61,986 nt of DNA from the NCBI RefSeq assembly GCF_030683065.1, contig NZ_JAUXMX010000021.1, forward strand, positions 1 through 61,986, written 5' to 3'. The notes beneath the pieces are model-generated. The model saw only the letters and a program-made list of their open reading frames with translations, did no database searches and was not told the origin of the DNA. This DNA is from Pseudomonas sp. (GTDB lineage Bacteria; Pseudomonadota; Gammaproteobacteria; Pseudomonadales; Pseudomonadaceae). Numbering within the stretch: the first letter of the stretch is position 1; each line of letters opens with the position of its first letter. This document shows positions 25,921 through 34,148 of this stretch, piece by piece. Both the position numbers and the translations under genes were made by a program.

Positions 25921-26838
25921 ATGAGTAAAGTCAGCGTATTGGTGGTGGACGACGCCACCTTTATTCGGGATCTGGTAAAGAAAGGTTTGCGCGACCATTT
26001 CCCCGGTGTACAGATCGTCGAAGCCATCAATGGGCGCAAGGCCCAGCAGTTGCTCAGTCGGCAAAGCGTCGACCTGATTCTCTGTGATTGGGAAATGCCC
26101 GAGATGACGGGACTCGAATTGCTCAGTTGGTGCCGCGAGCAAGACAACCTGAAAACCGTACCGTTCATCATGGTTACCAGCCGTGGTGACAAGGACAACG
26201 TGGTCCAGGCGATCCAGGCCGGCGTTTCCGACTTCATCGGCAAGCCATTTTCCAACGAACAGTTGGTGACCAAGGTCAAAAAGGCCCTGAGTCGTGCCGG
26301 CAAGCTGCAAACCCTGATGGCCAGCGCACCGCCGAAAATGCTCAGCAGCGGCGGCTTCGCCAATGACTCTCTGGCTGCGTTGACCGGTGGACAGGCCCAA
26401 GTGGTCAAGCCTGCGGCGGCTCCGGCAGAGGCCGTGGCGCCGCGCCCGGTAGCCCAAACCACGCCAGCGGCCTCGGCCAAGTCGGCGGGGCAGGCGCCGG
26501 GTGGTCGTGGCCAGGGCCAGTTGCGCCTGCCAGGCGGCACCATGAACTGCGTGATCAAGGCGCTTAGCCTTAAAGATGCGCAACTGGTGGTCAAGCGTGC
26601 CGAACTGCTACCGCAAGTGCTGGAAAGTGCGGTGCTCGACCTTGAGCAGGGTGAAGGCGGTGAGGTGGCACGACTCAATGGCTACCTGCATGCGGTGGCA
26701 GCGCTGGAACCCAAGCCGGACAGCGAATGGCTGGTGCTAACGTTCAAGTTCGTCGACAGCGACCCGCAGAAACTCGACTACCTGTCGCGGCTGATCGCCC
26801 GTGGGACGGCGCAGAAACACTTCGTCCCCGGCGCCTGA
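25921..26838 (+). CDS. Response regulator: receiver domain with PilZ-like C-terminal domain
   Basis: A 305-residue protein: CheY-like receiver (1-125) with acidic pair D10/D11, phosphorylation site D56 in CDWEMP, and conserved Thr and Lys (VTSRG; GKPFSNE). A linker rich in Ala/Pro (about 145-195) leads to a C-terminal domain (about 200-305, LRLPGGTMNCVIKALSLKDAQ) resembling a degenerate PilZ domain. It matches the gene after phoU in P. aeruginosa (PA5364, from memory). No DNA-binding domain is seen, so output is probably by protein contact. Whether cyclic di-GMP binds is doubtful: the usual RxxxR motif is not clear. Confidence 0.82.
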   Translation: MSKVSVLVVDDATFIRDLVKKGLRDHFPGVQIVEAINGRKAQQLLSRQSVDLILCDWEMPEMTGLELLSWCREQDNLKTVPFIMVTSRGDKDNVVQAIQAGVSDFIGKPFSNEQLVTKVKKALSRAGKLQTLMASAPPKMLSSGGFANDSLAALTGGQAQVVKPAAAPAEAVAPRPVAQTTPAASAKSAGQAPGGRGQGQLRLPGGTMNCVIKALSLKDAQLVVKRAELLPQVLESAVLDLEQGEGGEVARLNGYLHAVAALEPKPDSEWLVLTFKFVDSDPQKLDYLSRLIARGTAQKHFVPGA

Positions 26839-27027
26839 TCAACCACCTAGGCGCGCAGGGCCGCCCGCCCGGCGCGTAGGGCGGCCTCGGCGCGCAGCGA
26901 CGCCCGCCGGTCTGCGTGAGCGCCGTGACAAATGCGTCAGATCACATTCCGTTGCCCTGGCGCTCGCATGCATGCAGCCGCACTGCTAGTCTCAGCGCTC
27001 TGGAGAGCCACCGCAGTTTGTGAGCCT

Positions 27028-27924
27028 ATGCCTTTTCGCCTGACAGTTTTTTGCGCCCTGCTGCTGGTTGCCAGCCAGGCTGCTGCCCTGACGATCTACA
27101 AATACACCGACGCCAACGGTGTGGTCACCTATACCGATAAAGCGACCGCAGGTGCGCAGGTATTCGTCTTTCGCGACCGCATGGTCGAGCGCCTGGATAA
27201 TCAGGTGAAGCTGGAAACTCAAAAGCACGCTGCCGGTGACACCCTGTTGGTCCGCAACGACCTGTATGCGCCGGTGCAGATCGAGTTGACGCTGGAGCAG
27301 GTCGACAACGCCATCGGCGTTCCGAGTAAACCCATTACGTGGGTGCTACCGCCGCGCAGCAAGATCCGCCTCGCTACCCTGACCGCACGCGATGCCAGCA
27401 AGCCGCTGCGCTATACGCCGAAACTGCGTTACGCCATGGGTGACCCGCGCCTGTTGCCGACGCAGCAGAGCTATCCGCTACCCTGGCGCGGCGGCCCTTT
27501 CCGCCTGACTCAGGGCGCCAATGGCCAGTACAGCCACTTCACCCCCAAGGGCCGTTATGCCATGGACATCGCCATGCCCGAGGGCACGCCGATAGTCGCG
27601 GCGCGCGGCGGCATGGTGGTCAAGACCGAGAACCAGCAGAGCGGACGGGGCACCAACCCCTCCGGCAACTATGTGCGCATCCTGCATGACGACGGCACCA
27701 TGGGTGTCTACCTGCACCTGATGCAGGGCTCGGTCAGCGTGCGCGAAGGCCAGCGCATCAACAGCGGCAGCCCCATCGCCCGCTCCGGCAACACCGGCAA
27801 CAGCACCGGGCCGCACCTGCACTTCGTGGTGCAGCGCAACGTCGGCCTGGCGCTGGAGTCCATCCCCTTCGACTTCGCCCAGCCGGTTAACAGCCTGCCG
27901 AACTTTGCCGTGGGTGGCGAGTGA
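27028..27924 (+). CDS. Periplasmic M23-family metallopeptidase with DUF4124-like N-terminus
   Basis: A 298-residue protein with a signal peptide (about 1-20), a DUF4124-like motif (IYKYTDANGVVTYTDKA, 23-39), a beta-rich middle and a C-terminal M23/LytM domain with likely zinc ligands H170, D180 and H265 (GPHLHF). It probably cleaves peptidoglycan cross-bridges or activates amidases. Start chosen at ATG 27028 because the signal peptide begins there; the frame is open to 26932. It marks the last conserved gene before the ectoine island. Confidence 0.85.
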   Translation: MPFRLTVFCALLLVASQAAALTIYKYTDANGVVTYTDKATAGAQVFVFRDRMVERLDNQVKLETQKHAAGDTLLVRNDLYAPVQIELTLEQVDNAIGVPSKPITWVLPPRSKIRLATLTARDASKPLRYTPKLRYAMGDPRLLPTQQSYPLPWRGGPFRLTQGANGQYSHFTPKGRYAMDIAMPEGTPIVAARGGMVVKTENQQSGRGTNPSGNYVRILHDDGTMGVYLHLMQGSVSVREGQRINSGSPIARSGNTGNSTGPHLHFVVQRNVGLALESIPFDFAQPVNSLPNFAVGGE

Positions 27925-28089
27925 GCGCACCTGCCGGCGGCAAACCATAAGCTGCGCCTAAGAGCCACGGCCATCGTTCTGAGGCGGTGAGTGTTGAGCG
28001 CAGTGCTATCCATCAATACGCGGTAGCTTTTTGTGTGGGGGGCTGATCGGTCGCGCCCCGCCAGCTCAGCTTTGCAGCTCGATTACCTG

Positions 28090-29373
28090 CTAGCGAAAGG
28101 CCAGGTCACGCAGGAACAGGGTGATCGGCGGGAACATGATCAGCAGCACCGACATCAGCAGCAGGATCAGGAAGAACGGCAGACTGCCGCGGATAACCTC
28201 AAGGTAGGGTCGTCGGAACACTGCGATGGCGGTGAATATGTCGCAGCCGAAGGGCGGCGTGGCCGAGCCTATGGCCGCCTGCAGGGTGACGATGATCCCC
28301 ACCAGCACCGGATCCAGGCCGGACAGGCGCACGGCAGGGGCGAAGATCGGTACCAGGATCAGCATCACCACGATCGGGTCGACGAACATGCAGCCGATGA
28401 AGAAGGCGATCGAAATGATGATCAGCAGTTCGGTCGGCGAGGCCTGCATCAGGCCAATACTGCTGAGGATCTGCTGTGGGATCTGGGCGAAGGAGATTAC
28501 CCAGGAAAACGCCGAGCCGGCCGCCACCAGGATAAATACCACCGCCGTGATCAGCCCTGTGGACAGCGCAATGCTCGACAGGTCGGAGAGTTTGACTCTG
28601 CGAAAGATCAGCACCTCCAGAATCAGCGCATAGAGCACCGACACCGCGGCGGCTTCAGTGGGGCTGAACACCCCGGTGTAGATGCCGCCGATAGTCATCA
28701 CTGGCAGCAGCAGCGGCAAGATGGCGCGGCGGCAGGTGCGCAGGCGTTCGCTCCAGCTGAATTTCTCGCCGCGGGGAATGCCTGCAACACGGGCGTAGAA
28801 GTAGCAGTAGCCAACCAGTAGCAGCATCAGCAGCAGACCTGGGCCGATTCCCGCGATAAAAAGCTCTGCCACCGAGGTGCCTGAGACTACGCCATAGATG
28901 ATCATGCCGATGCTCGGCGGGATCAGCAGGGCGATATCCGAGGCGTTGATGATCAGCGCCATGGCGAAGCTGTCCTTATAACCCTGCTGCAGCATCTTCG
29001 GTCGCATGATGCTGCCCACCCCGACTACGGTCGCTTGGGTCGAGCCGGACAAGGCGCCGAACATCGCACAACTCAGCGCGGTGGTGATCGCCATGCCGCC
29101 GCGCACATGGCCAACGAAGGCCGTGGCCACGTCCAGCAAGCGGTTGGCGGTGGCCCCGCGGGTAATGATGTCTGCGGCGAGGATAAACATGGGTACCGCC
29201 ACCAAGGCGGAAGGGCGGATACCGGCGATCATCTGCTGGATAATGAATTCCGGGCCCATATTGAAGAAGAACACGAAGCCAGCTGCAGCGGCGGCCAGCA
29301 AGGTGGTCATCATGGGGAAGCCTGCCAGCAGCAGAATCAGCATGATTAGCAGGAGAGCAGTGGTCATATCCAT
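28090..29373 (-). CDS. uehC: TRAP transporter large permease for ectoine/hydroxyectoine
   Basis: A 427-residue DctM-family protein of about 12 helices with GSTQATVVGVGSIMRPKML and MALIINASDIALLIPPSIGM. Start at ATG 29373; the reading frame is open to 29604 but that part overlaps uehB. The usual partner binding protein is missing next to it: it is encoded at 34149, beyond the regulator and doeAB. UehC-type assignment rests on that context. It should carry ectoine inward with sodium. Confidence 0.85.
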   Translation of the reverse strand: MDMTTALLLIMLILLLAGFPMMTTLLAAAAAGFVFFFNMGPEFIIQQMIAGIRPSALVAVPMFILAADIITRGATANRLLDVATAFVGHVRGGMAITTALSCAMFGALSGSTQATVVGVGSIMRPKMLQQGYKDSFAMALIINASDIALLIPPSIGMIIYGVVSGTSVAELFIAGIGPGLLLMLLLVGYCYFYARVAGIPRGEKFSWSERLRTCRRAILPLLLPVMTIGGIYTGVFSPTEAAAVSVLYALILEVLIFRRVKLSDLSSIALSTGLITAVVFILVAAGSAFSWVISFAQIPQQILSSIGLMQASPTELLIIISIAFFIGCMFVDPIVVMLILVPIFAPAVRLSGLDPVLVGIIVTLQAAIGSATPPFGCDIFTAIAVFRRPYLEVIRGSLPFFLILLLMSVLLIMFPPITLFLRDLAFR

Positions 29374-29384
29374 GCGGTGCGGAC

Positions 29385-29921
29385 TCAGGCTTGTGGCGGG
29401 AGAGGGGCATCGACATGCCGCGGCGGTGCCTCGCGGCGGCCGAGCAGTACCTGCAACTGGATGAAGGCATGGCGCAGGAACTGCAGGCCGCTCATGCCCA
29501 GGCCCAAAGGAATCATCAGGTAGATGTAATGCAGCGGTACCTGCAGCGCCGAGGAGGCCCGGCCAATACGCGCGGCCGATTGCACGTAGCCGATTGACGC
29601 CCATGTCAGCCAGAGCAGCAGAATGGCAGTCAACAGATTGATCAGCAGCATGCTGGCGGCGGCCGGCTTACCGGTCAGTTGTTCGACGAAGGCGCTCATG
29701 CTGATGTGGCGGTTTTGCCGTGCGGCATAACTGCAGCCGATGAAGGTCACGAAGATGATCAGGAACTGGTTGAGCTCCTCGGAGAAGTACAGGCTCTGAT
29801 TGAACAGGTAGCGGCCGAATACATTGCCGACCGAGTTCAGCGCCATCAGCATGATCGAGCCGGCGAGGATGAAGGCCTCGAGTTTTTCCAGCAGCCAGTC
29901 CAGCTTATGCAACCAAGCCAT
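29385..29921 (-). CDS. uehB: TRAP transporter small permease for ectoine/hydroxyectoine
   Basis: A 178-residue DctQ-family protein with four helices and the conserved ARQNRHISMSAFVEQL loop. ATG 29921 follows GGAGG at ideal spacing; a GTG two codons upstream (29927) is less likely. The gene precedes uehC by 11 bases and points away from doeA. Together they form the membrane unit of the ectoine TRAP transporter. Confidence 0.85.
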   Translation of the reverse strand: MAWLHKLDWLLEKLEAFILAGSIMLMALNSVGNVFGRYLFNQSLYFSEELNQFLIIFVTFIGCSYAARQNRHISMSAFVEQLTGKPAAASMLLINLLTAILLLWLTWASIGYVQSAARIGRASSALQVPLHYIYLMIPLGLGMSGLQFLRHAFIQLQVLLGRREAPPRHVDAPLPPQA

Positions 29922-30017
29922 TGCCACCTCCAGTCTGCGCCACGGCGGCAGACATTTTTATTGTTGTGGAGGGCAGACCTTATCCCTGGTCAAAAATCAT
30001 GTCAATTAATTATTTGA

Positions 30018-30054
30018 ATCAGTACATGTGCTCTGTTATAGGGCAAATGTACTG
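30018..30054. promoter_or_regulatory. Inverted repeat between uehB and enuR, candidate operator
   Basis: CAGTACAT (30020-30027) faces ATGTACTG (30047-30054). The 9-mer ATCAGTACA within it recurs at 31562-31570 on the other side of enuR, ahead of doeA. A shared element upstream of both units is what a common regulator would need. Confidence 0.4.
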
Positions 30055-30068
30055 TTGATTGCCTTGTT

Positions 30069-31469
30069 TTAGAACACGAAATGCATCGGGGCCGGGGTCT
30101 CGTCGAGCAAGCCATTGAGTGTGCTCAGGCCGCTCTGCAGGCGCGAGCGGCTCTGTTCGGCGCCCAGGCTGATGCGCACATGCTGGTTGCTGCGGTCGGC
30201 ACTGGCCAGGAAGGGCTCAGCCGGGAAGATCATCACCCCTTCCTGGCGGGCGCGGCGGGCGAACTTCTCCGGCTGCCAATGGGCCGGCAGTTCGGCCCAC
30301 ACGTGCATGCCGTTGGGGTGGGCCTTGTAACTGCAGCCGGTCAACACTTCGCGGACCATCAGTTGGCGTGCTGCCAGCTCCTGCTGCTGGAAGGCGACCA
30401 TGCGATCGAGGGTGCCGTCCTGCATCCACCAGCTGGCAATCTCGAAAGGCATCAGGGTAGCCATCCAAGTGGTGCTGCGCAGTCGGCCGATGGCCTGCTG
30501 CACCAAGTGCGGCGGGGCGACCAGGTAGCCGGCGCGCATGCCGGGAAGGGTCACTTTGGTCAGGCTGGTGGCGTAGAAACTGCGTTCGGGAATCAGCGCC
30601 GACAGCGGCGGGGCGCGATCCGGCTGCAGCGCGCCGTAGACATCGTCTTCGACCACGGTCAGGTCGTAGTGCCTGGCCAGTTCGGCAATTGCCTGGCGCC
30701 GCTCGAGACTCATGGTGTCGCTGTTCGGATTATTCATGGTCGGGGTACAGAACAGCACCTTGGCGCCACCCTGACGGCAAGCGGCATCCAGCGCCTCGGG
30801 CAGCAGGCCCTGATCGTCGGTAGCCAGGCCTTTGAGATTGAAGTGCAGGGTTTGCGCCAGGGCGAGCAAGAGCATGCATGTTTCTTGCTCGCAGAGCACT
30901 GTATCGCCGGGTTTGAGCACCGTCGCCATGGCGATGGTCAGGGCGTGGGCGGCGCCATTGCAGAACAGCATGTGGTCGGGGTTGGCCGGCATCTTCTGCT
31001 GCGCCAACCAGGTGCAGACCACTTCACGGTGCTGGGTCAGGCCCTGGGTCGGGTGGAAGGAGGTGATGAAATCATCGCGGCCTTCCCGGGCCAGGCGCTC
31101 GAGGCCCGCACGGTAAAGCTTGACGTGGCGTGCCGTGCACACCGGGTGGGCGGTGGACAGGTCGATGCCACGGTTGGGGTCCTCATGCTCGTCGGTGGAC
31201 AGGTAGTCCGACTCGTGGCTGACATGGCGGCTGCGAACGAAAGTACCGCTGCCGACCTGGGCATAGATGGCGCCCTGTTTCTCGGCATGGGCGTAGGCGT
31301 TGCTCACCGTTTGCACACTAACCCCGAGGGTCTCGGCCAGCTCGCGATGGGTTGGCAGCTTGCTGCCCGGCTGCAGAGCGCCAGCGTTGATCGCTTCGTT
31401 GAGGGCGTTGCCGATGGCCAGGTACTTGGGTTGGCCAGCGCGGAGGAATGGCTTCAGGTCAATTGTCAT
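30069..31469 (-). CDS. enuR: EnuR-like MocR regulator of ectoine utilization (GntR-HTH plus aminotransferase fold)
   Basis: A 466-residue MocR protein: GntR winged helix (about 15-80; LPTHRELAETLGVSVQTVSNAY) fused to a class I aminotransferase-like domain (105-460). The pyridoxal phosphate lysine is K305 in TSLTKVTLPG. EnuR of marine bacteria represses ectoine genes and senses alpha-ADABA or diaminobutyrate through PLP. It lies between divergent transport (uehBC) and catabolic (doeA onward) genes. The call rests on family plus context. Confidence 0.85.
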   Translation of the reverse strand: MTIDLKPFLRAGQPKYLAIGNALNEAINAGALQPGSKLPTHRELAETLGVSVQTVSNAYAHAEKQGAIYAQVGSGTFVRSRHVSHESDYLSTDEHEDPNRGIDLSTAHPVCTARHVKLYRAGLERLAREGRDDFITSFHPTQGLTQHREVVCTWLAQQKMPANPDHMLFCNGAAHALTIAMATVLKPGDTVLCEQETCMLLLALAQTLHFNLKGLATDDQGLLPEALDAACRQGGAKVLFCTPTMNNPNSDTMSLERRQAIAELARHYDLTVVEDDVYGALQPDRAPPLSALIPERSFYATSLTKVTLPGMRAGYLVAPPHLVQQAIGRLRSTTWMATLMPFEIASWWMQDGTLDRMVAFQQQELAARQLMVREVLTGCSYKAHPNGMHVWAELPAHWQPEKFARRARQEGVMIFPAEPFLASADRSNQHVRISLGAEQSRSRLQSGLSTLNGLLDETPAPMHFVF

Positions 31470-31484
31470 AGAACAATAAATCTC

Positions 31485-31512
31485 TTGACGATGATTGTAA
31501 TGATAATAGTAT
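31485..31512 (+). promoter_or_regulatory. Candidate promoter for the doe operon
   Basis: TTGACG (31485-31490), 16 bases, then TAGTAT (31507-31512) in an A/T-rich stretch next to the enuR start. It would give a leader of roughly 310 bases before doeA. The match is moderate. Confidence 0.35.
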
Positions 31513-31561
31513 GAGGATTATGCGGAATTGACCTGTGCTTGTTGCGGTTACTTTAGCAGAT

Positions 31562-31570
31562 ATCAGTACA
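31562..31570. promoter_or_regulatory. Second copy of ATCAGTACA, candidate EnuR site
   Basis: ATCAGTACA followed by A/T-rich sequence, identical to 30018-30026. The enuR-doeA gap (31470-31829) contains this, the promoter-like sequence, two small G/C palindromes near 31580-31625, and the short leader frame at 31789; no other gene is supported. Confidence 0.35.
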
Positions 31571-31788
31571 ATTATAAGTAGTGCGGTCGTCACGGCCGCA
31601 TGCCGGATCCCTGTGGGTCCGGGAGGTCGCATGGAGCAGCTGTCGGCGCATTCGTCCCACGCCAATGGCGGGCCAGTGTTCCCTGATGTTTCTGTCCGCT
31701 GCGCATTCGCTGGAGCGTGTCGCCAGCAATTTCTCCGGCTGCAGGCCGGATGAATACCGCTCCACGGCTCAAGACCTGTGGAGTCGTT

Positions 31789-31833
31789 ATGGGCTTGAAC
31801 GCCACCGTGTTCATTTTCGAGGTGCTGTCATGA
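31789..31833 (+). CDS. Possible 14-residue leader peptide coupled to doeA
   Basis: ATG 31789 with GGAG upstream encodes MGLNATVFIFEVLS and ends in TGA overlapping the doeA start codon (ATGA). Length, Shine-Dalgarno sequence and overlap suit a translational coupler. No run of a regulatory amino acid is present, so classical attenuation is not indicated. It may be chance. Confidence 0.35.
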   Translation: MGLNATVFIFEVLS

Positions 31834-33017
31834 GTGAAATCGCATTGAATTTCAGCCGTGAGGAGTACGCCCAGCGTCTGGCCAAGGTGCGTGTTGCCAT
31901 GGCCGAGCGCGGGATCGCGACCCTGATCGTGCATGATCCGTCCAACATGGCCTGGCTCACCGGCTATGACGGCTGGTCTTTCTATACGCCGCAATGCGTG
32001 GTGGTCGGCCAGCAGGGCGACCCGCTGTGGTATGGCCGTGGCATCGACGCCAATGGTGCACGGCGCACCGTCTATCTGGAAGAGGAAAACATTGCCTCTT
32101 ACAGTGACCGCTATGTGATGAACCCGCCGCACCACGCACTCGACTACCTGTGTCAGGAAGTGTTGCCGGCGCGGGGGTTGACTGGCGGCGTGATCGGCGT
32201 GGAGATGGACAACTACTACTACAGCGCTACGTCGCACCAGGCATTGCAGCGCGGCCTGCCGCAGGCGCAACTGGTGGATGCCACGGGACTGGTCAACTGG
32301 TGCCGAGCGATCAAGTCGGCGCAAGAAATCGAGTACATGCGCGTGGCTGCGCGGATCGTCGAGAACATGCACCGGGCGATCATCGAGATGGTCGAGCCGG
32401 GCTTGCCGAAGAACGTACTGGTGGGCGAGATCTACCGGGTGGCCTGTGTCGGCCACGAGGGCAAGTACGGCGACTACCCGGCCATCGTGCCCATGCTGCC
32501 CTCCGGCAAGGATGCCTCGGCGCCGCACCTGACGTGGGACGACCGGCCTTTCAAGAAAGGCGAAGGCACCTTCTTCGAGATTGCCGGCTGCCACAAGCGC
32601 TACCACTGCCCACTTTCACGCACCCTTTATCTGGGTGAGCCGTCGGCGGCTTTTCGCAAGGCCGAGGAGGCAATCAACGCCGGTCTCGAAGCCGGCTTGG
32701 CCATGGCCAAGCCCGGCAATACCTGCGGCGACATCGCCCGCGAGCTGAATAGCACCCTGCGCCGCTACGGCTATGACCGCGGTGATAACCGCTGCGGCTA
32801 TCCGATCGGATTGAGTTATCCGCCGGATTGGGGCGAGCGCACCATGAGCCTGCGCGAGAGCGACACTACGGTGTTGCAGCCGGGCATGACCTTCCACTTC
32901 ATGCCGGGGTTGTGGCTGGACGACTGGGGGCTGGAGACCACCGAGAGCATCCTGATCACCGAGAGCGGGGTAGAAACCCTCTGCGACTTCCCGCGCCAGT
33001 TGTTTGTGAAAGCCTGA
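31830..33017 (+). CDS. doeA: Ectoine hydrolase (M24 aminopeptidase-like fold)
   Basis: A 395-residue protein of the creatinase/prolidase (M24) family: N-terminal creatinase domain (LIVHDPSNMAWLTGYDGWSF) and C-terminal pita-bread domain with GKYGDYPAIVPMLPSGKDAS, HCPLSRTLYLG and GYPIGLSYPPDWGE. DoeA (also EutD) opens the ectoine ring to N-acetyl-diaminobutyrates. Length matches Halomonas DoeA (about 399). Start at ATG 31830 with GAGGTG upstream; the frame stays open to 31581 but earlier codons lack conservation. Stop is one base before the doeB start. Confidence 0.88.
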   Translation: MSEIALNFSREEYAQRLAKVRVAMAERGIATLIVHDPSNMAWLTGYDGWSFYTPQCVVVGQQGDPLWYGRGIDANGARRTVYLEEENIASYSDRYVMNPPHHALDYLCQEVLPARGLTGGVIGVEMDNYYYSATSHQALQRGLPQAQLVDATGLVNWCRAIKSAQEIEYMRVAARIVENMHRAIIEMVEPGLPKNVLVGEIYRVACVGHEGKYGDYPAIVPMLPSGKDASAPHLTWDDRPFKKGEGTFFEIAGCHKRYHCPLSRTLYLGEPSAAFRKAEEAINAGLEAGLAMAKPGNTCGDIARELNSTLRRYGYDRGDNRCGYPIGLSYPPDWGERTMSLRESDTTVLQPGMTFHFMPGLWLDDWGLETTESILITESGVETLCDFPRQLFVKA

Positions 33018-33018
33018 G

Positions 33019-34092
33019 ATGAGTAGCGCAACCATGAATATTTCCCCCGAAGCGGAATTGCAGGCGAGCGCGCGTTCGAGCGTGGCCGAGGTTCGCGCAA
33101 CCACCCTTAGCGCCACTGTTGATTTCGACCGTGACGGTGTGCAGCACGGCTTTCTCAAGTTGCCGTACTCACATGATCAGTCGGCCTGGGGTTGCATCAT
33201 GATCCCCATCAGCGTGGTGAAGAACGGCGCAGGCCCCACCGCGCTGCTCACCGGCGGCAACCACGGCGATGAATATGAGGGCATCACCAGCTTGCTCAAG
33301 CTGGCCAATGAGTTGCGCGCTGAAGACGTGCGTGGTCGGGTGATCATAGTTCCGGCGATGAACTACCCGGCGGTGCAGAGTGGCAGTCGCACCTCGCCGA
33401 TCGACAAAGGCAACATGAACCGTTCGTTCCCCGGCAGCCCCAATGGCAGCATGACCGAGCGTATAGCCGATTACTTCCAGCGCTACCTGATCCCGTTGTG
33501 CGACTACGCCCTGGACATCCATTCCGGCGGCAAAACCCTGGACATCCTGCCGTTCGCCGCTGCCCACCGGTTGCCCGATCCGCAGCAGGAAGCCAAGTGC
33601 ATCGAAGGCGCACGGCTGTTTGGCACCGCCGCCAGCATGATCCTCTTCGAGTTGGACGCCGCCTCGCTCTACGACACGGCGGTAGAGGCTCAGGGCAAGG
33701 TATTCGTCACGACCGAGTTGCGCGGCGGAGGCACCAGCACCCCTGAAACCATGGCGCTGGCTGACCGTGGAGTGCGCAACTTCCTCAAGTTCGCCGGGAT
33801 TCTCGGTGGTGAACCGGAGCTGGCGGACGGGCCGCTGATGCAACTGGATATGCCGGATGCCAGCTGTTACGTGCAGAGCTCCCATCGCGGCATTCTCGAA
33901 CTCACCTGCAGCCTGGGCGACCGGTTGCGGCAAGGTGATCTGGTGGCGCGGGTGCATGCATTTGAACGTACCGGTACGCCGGCCGTGGAGTATCGCGCGG
34001 AACGGGACGGCCTGCTGGTCGCCCGACGTTTTCCCGCATTGGTAGACATCGGTGACACCCTGGCGGTGATCGCCGACATCATAGAAGGTTAA
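33019..34092 (+). CDS. doeB: N-alpha-acetyl-L-2,4-diaminobutyrate deacetylase
   Basis: A 357-residue succinylglutamate desuccinylase/aspartoacylase-family zinc hydrolase: GGNHGDEYEG gives ligands H82 and E85, and DIHSGG gives H168; NMNRSFPGSPNGSMTERIA is the family's substrate arginine region. DoeB (EutE) removes acetate from the DoeA product to give L-2,4-diaminobutyrate. It begins one base after the doeA stop, so it is co-translated; ATG 33034 is an alternative start. uehA follows after 56 bases. Confidence 0.88.
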   Translation: MSSATMNISPEAELQASARSSVAEVRATTLSATVDFDRDGVQHGFLKLPYSHDQSAWGCIMIPISVVKNGAGPTALLTGGNHGDEYEGITSLLKLANELRAEDVRGRVIIVPAMNYPAVQSGSRTSPIDKGNMNRSFPGSPNGSMTERIADYFQRYLIPLCDYALDIHSGGKTLDILPFAAAHRLPDPQQEAKCIEGARLFGTAASMILFELDAASLYDTAVEAQGKVFVTTELRGGGTSTPETMALADRGVRNFLKFAGILGGEPELADGPLMQLDMPDASCYVQSSHRGILELTCSLGDRLRQGDLVARVHAFERTGTPAVEYRAERDGLLVARRFPALVDIGDTLAVIADIIEG

Positions 34093-34148
34093 AGGCCGGC
34101 AGGCTCGGCCGCTATTTCATGACAATAACAGCAAGCGGAGAACTCACC

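Noticed and set aside
24982..26583. A 533-codon minus-strand frame across phoU and the receiver gene
   Set aside because: It spans two well-supported genes plus their gap and shows no family motif; a shadow frame.
31581..31829. Extended N-terminus of DoeA
   Set aside because: The frame is open, but DoeA proteins begin near the ATG at 31830, which has a good ribosome site.
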